A program made the translations under genes and the position numbers. Below are positions 15,863 through 25,274 of a stretch of DNA of 47,152 nt, piece after piece. This stretch comes from UTCFX2 sp002050125. Its GTDB lineage: Bacteria > Chloroflexota > Anaerolineae > Anaerolineales > UBA4823. The notes under the pieces were generated by a model. It did not search any database. It was not told where the DNA came from and saw only the letters and a program-made list of their open reading frames with translations. The DNA lies in assembly GCA_027494035.1 (NCBI GenBank), contig JAOSJQ010000020.1, positions 3,952-51,103 of the forward strand, written 5' to 3'. How positions within the stretch are numbered: position 1 is the first letter of the stretch; every line of letters begins with the position of its first letter.

Positions 15863-18361
15863 GTGGCTTCCCGGCTCATGCGGTTCTTGGTGATCTTCCT
15901 GGTTGTGTACGCCACCTTTGCGGGCGGTGACGTCGAGGTTCACCCTCGTGTCAAGATTATCCACCAAGTTGGTAGTGCTCTTCTCATCGCCACCTGGCTG
16001 GTCAGCCTGAGACACCGTTCGTTTCCCGTCACCCGCCTGAACGGTCCTCTGTGGGCACTCACCGCAGGGTGGCTGCTGGCTGCGCTGCTGGGCGAGAATC
16101 TGCGTGTCAGCTTTGAGTTTGTCTGGATGACCTTTGTGCACGTTGTTCTGTTCCTTGTCTTCGTGGATCTCGTGCGAAGCGGTCACCAACGCTGGCTGAT
16201 GGAAGCCTTGTTCGTGGTTGGGGGCGTGATCATCCTGTTGGGTGCCGCTGAGATGATTGTGTGGTACTTCGGCATCCCCCGGCTGCTGCCGCAATTCGCG
16301 CAAGGCTGGCCCGAGATCGGGGGCTACACGCTTCCCCCAAGCCTCAATGAACTGAGCCTGCCTCTCGCCCACAACAATCCTACCGGCGCATACGCGGTCG
16401 TACTGATCCCGCTGTCCCTGGCCTGGGGCAACACCACGCCTCAAAGCGACTTGCGCTGGGGGCTGCGCGCCCTCACCGGCGGACTGATCGGTGTGGTGCT
16501 GCTGACGCAGTCGCGCGGTGCGTATCTGGCTCTGGTTGCACTCGCTGGCTTCATGACTGTGATCTGGCTGCTGCGGGCTGATGTTCGTGCTCGCTTCCCG
16601 AGACGCCTGCAGATGCTCCTCCGGCCTCGCACTCTGCTGGCGGCGGCGGCTGTCGGCGGAGGTATCGCTGTCCTCGTGCTATATCAGATCATCATCAACC
16701 CCAGCCGCCCGAACCCCAATGACGTGACGCGGATGGACCTGTGGTACAGCGCGGTTCGCATGTTTCAGGATCAGCCGTGGCTGGGGGTTGGCCCGTATCT
16801 GTTCAAGGGAATCCGGCTGTACTATGGCAACTGGCCGGGGTCTTACAGCTACATATCCCTGAATCATGCCCACAACCTGTTCTTCAATGTCATCGCCGAA
16901 GGGGGCATCGTTCTGCTGACGCTATCAACTGCCTTGTTGGTGCGCTTTGGCCGGGTCTGGCGGTCGGCCTGGGCCAGCGCACCGCCATCCACTCGCCGTC
17001 GACTCGAGGCAGGGCTGGCCGCGCTGTTGGCGTTCAGTGTCCACAATATGGTGGATGCGTTTCTCCAAACACAACTGATGATCCCGATGCTGATCATCCT
17101 GGCGTACACAGCCGCTCACGACCCTCAGTCGAAGGATCAGGTGCGCGCGGCGCATTCTTATGTCCGCCGCGCTCGCCTGGAATACGTTGGGACCGCGGTC
17201 GTCCTGGTGGCTTGTCAGATCGCCTTTCTGCCCATCCACCAGGGCGCGCTCAAACAGTTTCGCTTCATGGCGTTGAACGGGCAGGAGCATTACGCCGAAG
17301 CTCTAGAGACGGTGCGCCAAGCGCGAGAAGCCGATCCGTGGCTTGACCTCTACCAGCTCGAAGAAGCGACCGTCCTGGGCAGGCTGGCCTATGATGACCC
17401 TGAGACATACCTGGCAGAGGCCATCAGCGCCTTCGAGACCAGCGTGACCCTCATGCCAGCCTGGGATCTAGGCTGGCACAACCTCGCGGCCCTCTATGCT
17501 CAGGCCGGACGCTACCAGCAGGCCGTCGAAGCGGAGCAAGAAGCATCAGCCCGAGACCCTCTGATCAGAGACTACCGGTTCAAATTGGGCGAGTACCTGG
17601 TGCTGGCAGGAGACCTCGACGCTGGACGTGATAGCCTGCTGAAGGCGCTTGCCGACAGGCCGTGGCTCATCGCCTCCAGCTTCTGGGGTAACCATGAGCA
17701 ACTCGCGAACTTCCCCCAGGAAGCCCTCGAGCATTTCAAGGGCACCGCCACAGAGATTGACCTTCTGCTCTACTCCGGTGACTTCGAACAACTGGCCGAG
17801 CTGGCCGCGTCTGCCGAGGAGGGCACCCTCTCACTTGCTATCCGGCGAAAATTAGCGATCCTGTGGCCGGCGGGGGCCGATACGCCGTGCATCTATTGCT
17901 ATCATGCCCACATCAACAGCGATCTGCTTGAAGCAGAGCGGCTTCTGCACGCGGGTGCGCCGGACGCTGCTACAGCCGAGGCAGCGGAGAAGATGGCGCG
18001 CAGAGCACTCTTTCTGCGCGGCGCTCAGGATTACTGGGGCTGGTATATCCTGGCCCGCCTGGAAGAAGCGCGCGGGGCCGGGCACAGTGACTCCTATCTG
18101 GTCCGGGCAGTCCGGATTCCCGCCGATTACCGCCACGCGTTCGCCGCGTTCTATCGCATGGAAGGGACACTCGACGTCCTGCCACAGGCGCGCGTGCCGG
18201 TCATGAGCCCGATTGCCTATGAACCGTGGCTGAGGCTGGCTGCCCGTGAAGAAGAGCGCGGCAACTGGGACAACGCCGCCTCTATTCGCAAAGTCATCCT
18301 CAGGGCTGACCCTTATGCCGAGCTTGCAGAACCCTGGCACATTGCTGGCGGAGCGCCATAG
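15863..18361 (+). CDS. O-antigen ligase / polymerase (Wzy_C family) with C-terminal TPR-like region
   Basis: This 832-aa protein has about ten to twelve transmembrane helices in residues 1-450. It carries the Wzy_C hallmarks QSRGAYLAL (216-224), LGVGPYLFK (307-315) and HAHNLFFNVIAEGG (335-348), the periplasmic loop that joins lipid-linked glycans to an acceptor. From about residue 455 it is soluble and helical, with TPR-like pairs such as LGWHNLAALYAQAGRYQQAVEAEQEAS. TPR-tailed members often act in polysaccharide or glycoprotein assembly. The start is taken as GTG 15863; ATG at 15878 (after Leu) is equally possible, since neither has a clear binding site. It is the only undamaged gene of the polysaccharide cluster that follows. 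Confidence 0.85.
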   Translation: MASRLMRFLVIFLVVYATFAGGDVEVHPRVKIIHQVGSALLIATWLVSLRHRSFPVTRLNGPLWALTAGWLLAALLGENLRVSFEFVWMTFVHVVLFLVFVDLVRSGHQRWLMEALFVVGGVIILLGAAEMIVWYFGIPRLLPQFAQGWPEIGGYTLPPSLNELSLPLAHNNPTGAYAVVLIPLSLAWGNTTPQSDLRWGLRALTGGLIGVVLLTQSRGAYLALVALAGFMTVIWLLRADVRARFPRRLQMLLRPRTLLAAAAVGGGIAVLVLYQIIINPSRPNPNDVTRMDLWYSAVRMFQDQPWLGVGPYLFKGIRLYYGNWPGSYSYISLNHAHNLFFNVIAEGGIVLLTLSTALLVRFGRVWRSAWASAPPSTRRRLEAGLAALLAFSVHNMVDAFLQTQLMIPMLIILAYTAAHDPQSKDQVRAAHSYVRRARLEYVGTAVVLVACQIAFLPIHQGALKQFRFMALNGQEHYAEALETVRQAREADPWLDLYQLEEATVLGRLAYDDPETYLAEAISAFETSVTLMPAWDLGWHNLAALYAQAGRYQQAVEAEQEASARDPLIRDYRFKLGEYLVLAGDLDAGRDSLLKALADRPWLIASSFWGNHEQLANFPQEALEHFKGTATEIDLLLYSGDFEQLAELAASAEEGTLSLAIRRKLAILWPAGADTPCIYCYHAHINSDLLEAERLLHAGAPDAATAEAAEKMARRALFLRGAQDYWGWYILARLEEARGAGHSDSYLVRAVRIPADYRHAFAAFYRMEGTLDVLPQARVPVMSPIAYEPWLRLAAREEERGNWDNAASIRKVILRADPYAELAEPWHIAGGAP

Positions 18362-18374
18362 AGGTGCCCCGGTG

Positions 18375-18780
18375 TCGTGAATTTTCTGAGAAATACCGAA
18401 AGCGGCACGTATTCACCGCCATTCCGCGCGCTGACAGAGTCGGAAGATGAGTCTGTGGTAAAGATGATCAATGGGGCAGAGCCTGACATAGTCTGGGTTG
18501 GACTGGGCACGCCGAAACAAAAGGCTTTGGATGGCTGATCATCGAAACAAGCTGGATGCCCCAGTTCTGATTGGCGTGGGGGCAGCGTTTGACTTCCTGG
18601 CCGGATTGAAGCGCCAGGCCCCCGCTGGATGCGGCGCGCGGGGCTGGAATGGTTCTTCCGAGTTATGTGCGAGCCTCGCCGCTATGGCGGCGTTATCTCA
18701 TCAATAACCCATTGTTTGTAGTGTATGTGCTGCTGCAACTTAGTGGGCTGAGAAGGACTTATACGGACGATTCGGATGCC
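18375..18780 (+). pseudogene. WecG/TagA/CpsF-type glycosyltransferase, N-truncated and frameshifted
   Basis: Three reading frames in succession spell the family core. Frame one: GTYSPPFRALTESED then MINGAEPDIVWVGLGTPKQ. Frame two: WMADHRNKLDAPVLIGVGAAFDFLAGLK. Frame three: PRWMRRAGLEWFFRVMCEPRR, then a further shift to RRYLINNPLFVVYVLLQLSGLRR. These match the order in WecG/TagA enzymes, which add N-acetylmannosamine-type sugars to lipid-linked intermediates. The first shift is at AACAAAAGG near 18520, the next at GCCCCCGC near 18620, and the last near 18690. About 90-100 N-terminal residues are absent, since the ligase gene ends just upstream. Either the gene is dead or the consensus is wrong at homopolymers. 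Confidence 0.7.
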
Positions 18781-18800
18781 CCTAGATTGGCCCCTGCCCC

Positions 18801-20103
18801 ATGCAGTTTCCAGACAACGTGACCAAGTTGTACCTTGCCATCCAACCCCGTTGGATTCGCAGAGGGACGTTAGCCGTCATTGACCAAGGCGTTTTCTCAG
18901 GCTCCAACTTTGTTGTCAGCATCCTGCTCGCGCGGTGGATGTCCGGAGAGTGACTACGGGGCGTATGCCTATACCTTTGCCATCTTCCTCCCTGATCTCT
19001 GGCTTCTACTCAATGTCTTGTTCTTGGAGCCAATGAGTATCTTCGGGCCAGTGCGGCACGCAAAGCACTTCATGAGCTACCTGGGGCATCTGATAGGGCT
19101 TCACACAGTCACTATCGTGATCACCAGCGTCGGCCTCATAGCAGTTTGGGGGGCAGTCAGTCTCATCAGATCGGACCGACTTCTGCTCGATGCCCTTGTG
19201 GGCATGAGTCTTGCACACGGGCTGATTCTGTTCTTCTGGCTGATCCGGCGCGCGTGCTACACACGGCACCAGCCTGGAAAGGCCCTTCTTGGGACGGTAG
19301 TCTACTCGGTTGCGCTGGTCGGGGGATTGTACCTACTGGAGCGCTCAGCACTTCTGACTCTGTTCAGCACCTTCGTGTGGATGGGCGTGGCTGGCGTGGT
19401 TGGTGGCGTGTTCCAGTATGTGATTCTGCGTTATGGCAGCGTCTCCGCCAGCGCTTTCCCCGCAGGAGCTACCAAGGGACTGATCCGCGAGAACTGGCAG
19501 TATGGTCGTTGGATGCTGGTGGCGTCGGTTTCAAGCTGGCTCTCGACATGGGCTTACTTCGTGCTGGCGGGGAACTTTCTCGATCTGGCAGAAGTGGCAA
19601 GCCTGAAGGCCATACAAAACATGGTCTTACCTTTGACTCAGGCAATCACAGCGTTCACCCTGCTTTTTGCGCCCTGGGCTTCCGAGCGTTTCGCACTCTA
19701 TGGGATGCGGGCGTTGGAGGACGCAATGCGAGCGTTCAGCATTCTGCTGGCAACGCTGTGCCTTTTATTCTTCCTCACGGTGTGGTTTTTTAGAGACCCC
19801 CTGATGGATTTGCTATATGGGGGCAAATTCTCTCATGCTACGTGGATTCTACCGTTCTTCCTCCTTCATCCGCTGGTGACTGCTATAACTGCCAGTTGGC
19901 AGTATGGTTTGCGGATCATCGAAAGAACACGAGATGTAATGATTCTCCATATGATCGGGGGCGTGACCACGCTTACGGCAGGAGTTCTCTTGATCGGAGT
20001 CTACGAGTTGAGGGGAGCCGTTGCTGGAATTGTTCTGAGCAGCCTGACACCATTGCCAGCTTTAGTCGCTATGTGGGGCAAAGCCAGGAGTCGAACAGCA
20101 TGA
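18801..20103 (+). pseudogene. Polysaccharide flippase (Wzx/MATE-like), one frameshift
   Basis: ATG at 18801 opens MQFPDNVTKLYLAIQPRWIRRGTLAVIDQGVFSGSNFVVSILLARWMSGE and stops at a TGA near 18951. One base off, the protein continues DYGAYAYTFAIFLPDLWLLLN to the stop at 20103. ARWMSGESDYGAYAYTFA is the usual junction text in oligosaccharide flippases (LAR...EYGxYA), so this is one gene with a single indel in GGAGAGTGACTAC. The full product would be about 430 aa with twelve to fourteen transmembrane helices, moving lipid-linked sugar units across the membrane. Its stop overlaps the next start (ATGA), which supports an operon. Function is lost only if the indel is real. Confidence 0.78.
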
Positions 20104-20782
20104 TCGCGTTGGACAAACCTCATAAACTCTGGCTGCGGCTTCGCAACTGGATACCTTTTTGCTTTTTCAAAAAGGTAGTATCTCCTACACCAAGCGATGG
20201 TTGGGCGGTGTCATCAGGCGCAGCAATGCATTCGAAGATGGCATCCCCTGGTTCAATTTCTTTGCGATTGATTGGCTTACCTCGTACGTTGACACATCCA
20301 TGCGGGTGTTTGAATGGGGCAGCGGTGGCTCCACGCTCTATTGGGCCGGACGTGTACATCACGTTGTCTCTATCGAACACGATCACTCCTGGCTCAGCAG
20401 AGTTGCTGCCGCCTTACAAGAAAGGCATTTCAGGAACGTAGACTTGCGGTATGTGCCATCCGAAGAATCTGGCAGCGTTTCTTCGTCCGATGTCGAAGCT
20501 TCTTGTGCCACGCTTGTTCCAGATGTGTTTCGAGAGTACTCGGCGCAGATCAACACTTATCCCGATGAGTGGTTTGACATTATCGTAGTAGACGGAAGGG
20601 ATCGCCTGAGATGTTTGCGGAATGCCGCCTCCAAAGTGCGTCAGGGAGGTTTGATCATCTTGGACAACTCGGACTGGTACGAGCAGGGGCTTGCATGGTT
20701 CGATCCAACAGGGTGGGAAATGCAGCACTTCCGCGGGCCAGGCCCTACGAACCAACAGGTTCTTTCACAGTCACGACTCTGA
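20100..20782 (+). pseudogene. SAM-dependent methyltransferase-like protein, one frameshift
   Basis: ATG at 20100 overlaps the flippase stop and reads MIALDKPHKLWLRLRNWIP, then runs out of frame at CCTTTTTGC (20154-20162). Adding one T restores LLFQKGSISYTKRWLGG and the rest to 20782. The body has FEWGSGGSTLYWAGRVHHVVSIEHDHSWL, a class I methyltransferase motif I/II region, and WFDIIVVDGRDRLRC with GGLIILDNSDWY downstream, as in a family of cell-surface-glycan methyltransferases. Its reaction and acceptor are unknown. The corrected length is about 227 aa. The five-T run is a typical homopolymer error site. Confidence 0.75.
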
Positions 20783-20846
20783 TTATCAGGCAGCAGTCCG
20801 GAATAGTTGACACCGTGAATCACCCTGATTGACGCGAGCCAGCAAC

Positions 20847-21776
20847 ATGAAATCGCAGCTAGCTACACCTATTGTGTTCATCATCTACAAACGCCCCGAA
20901 ACGACTCGGCGCGTGTTCGATGTCATTGCGCAAGCGCGTCCCAGAAACTACTGGTAATCGCCGATGGCCCCCGCAACGTGGGTGAAACGGCCCAATGCCA
21001 GGCCGCACGAGCCACTATCGAGTCGGTCAATTGGGATTGTGAAGTGCTGACCGAATACGCCGACACCAACCTGGGTCTCAAGCGCCGGGTATCGAGTGGC
21101 CTCGACTGGGCTTTCAGCCAGGTGGAAGAGGCTATCATTCTGGAAGATGATTGCCTACCGGATGTCACTTTTTTTCCGCTTTTGTGAGGAGTTGCTTGGC
21201 TACTATCGTGAAGAGCCTCGAATCATGCACATCAGCGGCGACAATTTCCTGGGAGGACGGGTGTCGGTTGATGCAAGCTACTACTTCTCGCGCTATCCGC
21301 ATATCTGGGGATGGGCGACGTGGAAGCGAGCGTGGCAACGCTACGATGTTGACATGAGGCTGTGGAAAGACAGCCCCAATAGGCAGGAGTTCCTCAGTCA
21401 GTTCCGCAGCCGCAACGAGCGCAACTTCTGGCGATATCGTTGGGCAAGGATCGCTGCGGGCAAAGGCCACTCGTGGGCTTCACAGTGGGTGTTCGCCTGT
21501 CTGGCGCATCATGGGCTGTCAATCACGCCCGATAGAAATCTAGTCTCCAACATAGGTGTTGGAGCAGATGCCACGCATACGCGAAGACGACGCCTGACAC
21601 ATGCCATGCCCACTCGCCCGGTGAACTTTCCGCTCAGACATCCCCCAACCATCATCCGGCATGAGGCGGCAGATGCAATCTCGGTTCGTGAAGCGATTCT
21701 GAACTCACCCTCGGGCAATCGCTGGCTCGATACGGCCCGTTGGTTGGCAAAGAGTGTCAGGTGGCAGCTTGGTTAG
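20847..21776 (+). pseudogene. Glycosyltransferase (HlpA-like, GT-A fold), two frameshifts
   Basis: ATG at 20847 starts MKSQLATPIVFIIYKRPETTRRVFDVIAQARP. A shift at AGAAACTAC (about 20943-20950, one A short) leads to KLLVIADGPRN...NLGLKRRVSSGLDWAF and EEAIILEDDCLPDVTFF. A second shift, one T too many in ACTTTTTTTCC (about 21168-21176), leads to RFCEELLGYYREEPRIMHISGDNFLGG and on to the stop at 21776. The EDDC segment is the GT-A metal-binding DxD-like motif. The corrected protein is about 310 aa and complete. Both indels are one base in homopolymers, in opposite directions, which argues for consensus error. It probably adds a sugar to the surface polysaccharide; donor and acceptor are unknown. 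Confidence 0.78.
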
Positions 21777-21854
21777 CCACGTAAAGCATCGTTTTTGCCG
21801 ATCATCGTTGGAGCAGTTCCTGTTCACGGTCACCTTTGGATAGGCCAAGGCTGT

Positions 21855-22930
21855 ATGAGAATCCTTGTCGTTCACAATCGCTATCAATTGCCCGGAGGTG
21901 AAGACTCGGTTGTCGAGCAGGAGATCGCTATGCTCCGGCACGCCGGGCATGAGGTGATCACCTATTCCCGATCGAATGACGAAGTCCAACTGCTCGCTCT
22001 CCGGGGCCAGCTCTTGCTACCGCTGCGCGCAGTATGGGCCAGGGACACGGTCAGGGACGTTCAGAGCCTCGTCCGGCAGTCATCTCCTGACGTTGTCCAT
22101 GTGCACAATACCCACTTCATGATCTCCCCATCTGTTTATCATGCGTGCAAGTCACTCGGCGTTCCAGTTGTCCAGACTGTTCACAACTGCCGTCTGGTGT
22201 GCCCTAACGCGCTGCTGCTGCGCGACGGGCACGTCTGTGAGGATTGTCTCGGAAAGATCGCCGCCGTGTGCCAGGGGTAAATTCCAGGCCTGCTACCGTA
22301 GCTCGCGCCTGCGTGATCGACGATGGTGGCGATAGTCCCACCTTTCATCCGCCTAAGACGTACCTGGCAGGAGCAGGTCGATCTCTGTATCGGTTACCGA
22401 CTTAGGTCAAGTCAGACAGCTGATTGAATTTTCCAAGGAAGATCCTTTAACCTAATTTTGTTTATTCCCATCAGGTCCGTTGAAAACGGGCATTACCCCT
22501 TTTTTTTGTTCCTTTTTTTCTAAAAGGCATCGCTTTTTTCCTTAGCTTGGCAGTTCTCCAGGGCGGGGCTTCCCGCTTTAGGCGGTTGAGTTTGTTTCCA
22601 TTAGGTTCACATCAGGTCAGTTCGAGGAGTGGAAGTCGTTGACACCTCACGAGATGAATCCTTAGTGACGGGCAGCATATTTCTTTTTTTTTTTAAGGTC
22701 TTAGAAGTGGTCATTTAGGTCTGGCTGGCTCCCGCTCAGTTCATTGCATTTAAGGCGCTTTTTAGAGATTAGTGACGATCCAGGTGGGACCCCCGTTTCC
22801 CCCCGGCGACGCAAACGACCTGGCTGCCAAGGTCAGTGATTTACTCACCACCCCCAGGAGGTGGTCAGGATGCGCCGGGAAGCGCGAGCGGAATACCTGG
22901 CCAAGTACACCGCAGACTTCAACAATCCTC
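21855..22930 (+). pseudogene. Family 4 glycosyltransferase, heavily disrupted in the middle
   Basis: ATG at 21855 gives a clean GT4 N-terminal half: MRILVVHNRYQLPGGEDSVV, SSPDVVHVHNTHFMISPSV, VVQTVHNCRLVCPNALLL and CEDCLGK, stopping at 22280. In other frames the family text goes on: FQACYRSSRL, RTWQEQVDLC (about 22350-22380), PNFV and KGIA (about 22445-22535), FPPGDANDLAAKV (about 22797-22835), and finally EVVRMRREARAEYLAKYTADFNN (to 22930). The middle 22280-22800 is packed with T-runs and stops, unlike anything nearby. The span fits one full GT4 gene of about 1.1 kb. Either the consensus is very poor here or the gene has decayed unusually fast in its middle only. Confidence 0.7.
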
Positions 22931-23040
22931 TCGTGCCGCAACCCACTCTGACTCTAGCACCATTCCCAGATCTCAGCGACTGGCACGGCTGCCGGCGGCC
23001 TTCAGCCAATCACCAGATAGACCAAGTGAGTCCAACGGGC

Positions 23041-23069
23041 TTGTTGCGCGGCGGAGCGGGTGCTACATT
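23041..23069 (+). promoter_or_regulatory. Predicted pdxT promoter
   Basis: TTGTTG (23041-23046), 17 bp spacer, then TACATT (23064-23069), preceded by TGC as in an extended -10. It lies 65 bp upstream of the pdxT start. Confidence 0.5.
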
Positions 23070-23133
23070 CGAGCATAGAGAGAGCGCGCGCTGTGAGTGG
23101 CGCAGGCCTGGCGGAGCCTGCTGGGGAGCGACT

Positions 23134-23715
23134 ATGAACGTCGGCGTATTGGCGCTACAAGGGGACTTCCTGGAGCACAAAGAGATGCTGCGCAGCCTGG
23201 GCGCGCAGCCGGTCGAAGTGCGCCTGCCGGGGCAGTTGGACGGGCTGGACGCGCTGATCATCCCCGGCGGCGAGAGCACAACCATCGGCAAGCTGGCGGT
23301 GAGCTATGGGCTGCTGGAGCCGCTGCGCGAGTTCGCCCGGCACAAGCCCGTCTGGGGCACGTGCGCGGGCATGATCATGCTGGCCCGCGACATCGGGCGC
23401 GACCAGCCGCTGCTCGGCCTGATGAATATCACTGTCAACCGCAACGCCTTTGGGCGACAGGTGGACAGCTTCGAGACAGACCTGGACGTGCCGGCGCTCG
23501 GCCTTCAGCCATTCCCGGCGCTGTTCATTCGCGCGCCGCTGGTGACGGCGGTCGGTGAAGGCGTTGAAGTGCTGGCGAAGTTGGACGAACAAGGCATCGT
23601 CGCTGTGCGCCAGGGGCACTGGCTGGCGACAGCCTTCCACCCGGAGTTGACCGGGGATTCGCGCTTCCACCGCTATTTCCTGCGCAAGGTGGCCGGCCTG
23701 CCGCTGGCTGAATGA
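23134..23715 (+). CDS. pdxT: Pyridoxal 5'-phosphate synthase glutaminase subunit PdxT
   Basis: This 193-aa class I glutamine amidotransferase hydrolyses glutamine and channels ammonia to PdxS, which makes pyridoxal 5'-phosphate (vitamin B6) de novo. The N-terminus MNVGVLALQGDFLEHKEML is the PdxT hallmark. LIIPGGESTTIGKL follows, then the nucleophile Cys in GTCAGMIML (C77) and the His/Glu of the triad in AFHPELTGD (H169, E171). The length is typical (about 190-200). ATG at 23134 has GGGGAG seven bases upstream; the longer open frame back to 22861 is the tail of the disrupted glycosyltransferase. pdxS is not adjacent, so the partner must be elsewhere. PLP is also the cofactor of the cysteine desulfurase at 42962. 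Confidence 0.96.
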   Translation: MNVGVLALQGDFLEHKEMLRSLGAQPVEVRLPGQLDGLDALIIPGGESTTIGKLAVSYGLLEPLREFARHKPVWGTCAGMIMLARDIGRDQPLLGLMNITVNRNAFGRQVDSFETDLDVPALGLQPFPALFIRAPLVTAVGEGVEVLAKLDEQGIVAVRQGHWLATAFHPELTGDSRFHRYFLRKVAGLPLAE

Positions 23716-23796
23716 GCGGGTCGTCCCTCCCTACCCCAAGACAGAGCCAGCACTGTCCCGTAGAGGCGCTGCTCTGCTGCGCCCGGCCCCGCAATA

Positions 23797-23828
23797 GACT
23801 TCCGAAGTTTTCGGAAACTTCGGAAGTC
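23797..23828. terminator. Bidirectional hairpin between convergent genes
   Basis: GACTTCCGAAGTTT (23797-23810) and AAACTTCGGAAGTC (23815-23828) form a perfect 14 bp stem around a TCGG loop. It lies between pdxT and the convergent NAD(P)-binding gene. There is no strong T-run on either side, so termination efficiency is uncertain. Just upstream, GGCGCTGCTCTGCTGCGCC (about 23766-23784) is an inverted fragment of the dispersed repeat. Confidence 0.6.
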
Positions 23829-23845
23829 TGGCAGCGAGACCTCCC

Positions 23846-24640
23846 TCACTCGTCGCGGCGCGGGCTGCCGGGCAGCCAGCCGAACGGCACTTCGCCGTCG
23901 AGCAGCGCGTCCTGGGCGTCTGGCTGGCGCGCTGCGCGCGTGCGGCGATCCGCCCGGCTGCGGCGCACCTTCCCCAGGCGGCGCAGATCGCTTGCGTAGA
24001 GGCGCTGGTCACGGGGCATGTCAGGCTGAAGCGCGGCCTGGGCAATGGCCCGTGCGACGACATCAACGGGCAGCGGCGCGCGCCGCCCGCTGAACAGGCG
24101 CAGCAGCGGCAGCCCCCCAACCCACGACAGTACGCTGAAGAAGCGTCCACCGCGCCCCCAGCGGTCGAAGGCCAGCGGCGCGCGCACAATCGTCCAGCGC
24201 AGGCCGCTGCTGCGCAGATAGTCCTCGGCTTCGCGTTTGCTGCGCAGGTACTCGGCTGACACGCCGAGCGGCCTGGCCGCCGCACTGAGCAGCACGAAAT
24301 AGGGCACGCCGTCGCTGACGGCCATGCTGATCGCATTGCGCGCCGAGACCAGATTGAGCTGGTGGAAGGTCAGGCCGCGCTGCGGCTGGGCGCGAATGCT
24401 GCCCACCAGATGCACGACCACGCCATGCCCGCGCGAGCGCCCTTTGAGGCTGGCGCTGTTCCACACATCGCCGGGCACCATGTGCACATGGCGGCGCAGC
24501 GCGCCGAGCTTTTCCTCGTGGTCAGGGCGCACCAGAACGGTCACTTCCGCGCCCGCCTCGACCAGGGCCGACACGGTGTGCAGGCCGATGAAGCCCGTGC
24601 CCCCCGTCACGAAGACTTTGTTCCAGTTGCGCCGTTGCAT
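23846..24640 (-). CDS. NAD(P)-binding protein, NDUFA9-like atypical SDR
   Basis: This 264-aa protein has the Rossmann nucleotide-binding motif KVFVTGGTGFIGLHTVSALVEAG (GGTGFIG at 13-19), a GDVWNSASLKG strand, VVVHLVGSIRAQ, and an active-site-like YLRSKREAEDYLR (YxxxK) followed by RWTIVRAPLAFD. This is the pattern of atypical short-chain reductases related to complex I subunit NDUFA9 and to NmrA-type proteins. Some bind NADPH structurally, others are epimerases or ubiquinone-linked; the substrate is unknown. ATG at 24640 is taken because the family begins close to the glycine motif. The final 35 residues are Arg/Asp-rich. It is convergent with pdxT and appears monocistronic. Confidence 0.82.
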   Translation of the reverse strand: MQRRNWNKVFVTGGTGFIGLHTVSALVEAGAEVTVLVRPDHEEKLGALRRHVHMVPGDVWNSASLKGRSRGHGVVVHLVGSIRAQPQRGLTFHQLNLVSARNAISMAVSDGVPYFVLLSAAARPLGVSAEYLRSKREAEDYLRSSGLRWTIVRAPLAFDRWGRGGRFFSVLSWVGGLPLLRLFSGRRAPLPVDVVARAIAQAALQPDMPRDQRLYASDLRRLGKVRRSRADRRTRAARQPDAQDALLDGEVPFGWLPGSPRRDE

Positions 24641-25274
24641 GGGTGCGCTGCTCGCGGTTCGGCAGACCGGCCCATCCGATCTGTGCAGTCTCATTCTAAC
24701 CGCAGGGGGGAGGGCGGTCAATTGCCGGGGAGCAGGGGGTGCGCGAACAAGCTGTTGGGCGTTCTGGCGAACGCCCCTATCCCCCGGCCTCTTCCTCCAG
24801 CAAAACCAGGGGAAGGGGAGAGCTGCTCGCCAGATCGTCCCCCTCTAGAGCGTGTTATGCACTTTCAGCCCCTATCTTCCGGCCCCTTTCCCCGCCAGCG
24901 CGGCTTAGGGTAGCTCCTGGCTTTACCTCACCCCCATCTCGGCGCTGGCGCGCCTCGACTCCCCCTCTCCAGCCGAGCTAGAGAGGGGGACTTGGCTCGC
25001 TGCACGTGGCCAGCTCTCAGGGATAAGTTTTTAACGGTTTGAGCGAGAGCACATCGGACGGTTCCTCGCTCAAAGAATGAAAAACCTACCTCTGTCAGGA
25101 GGGGACCAGGGGGAGGGGCCTTCAGCGCGCATTCCCCAATTTCCCCTCGCAGCAGATTGTTCGCAGACCCGGGGCAGGCGCAGCCCATCTCCCGCCGGGC
25201 GCGATTATTGGGCAGCGAAGGCAAAGGGCGCTAGAGTCCGCCTTGTATGTGAGACTGAGAAAACCACCAATCTG
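24641..25274. repeat. Repeat-rich intergenic region
   Basis: No gene is supported here. At about 24924-24993 there is a chimeric repeat: a CCTCACCCCC start, as in the dispersed unit, then CCCCCTCTCCAGCCGAGCTAG as in the 189 bp element, ending in AGAGGGGGACTT. TTTGAGCGAG (25038-25047) and CTCGCTCAAA (25065-25074) form a 10 bp inverted repeat with a 17 nt loop. GGAGGGGACCAGGGGGAGGGG near 25100 echoes the 189 bp element. The open frame upstream of the CNNM-like gene (from 25077) translates repeat text. Confidence 0.65.
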
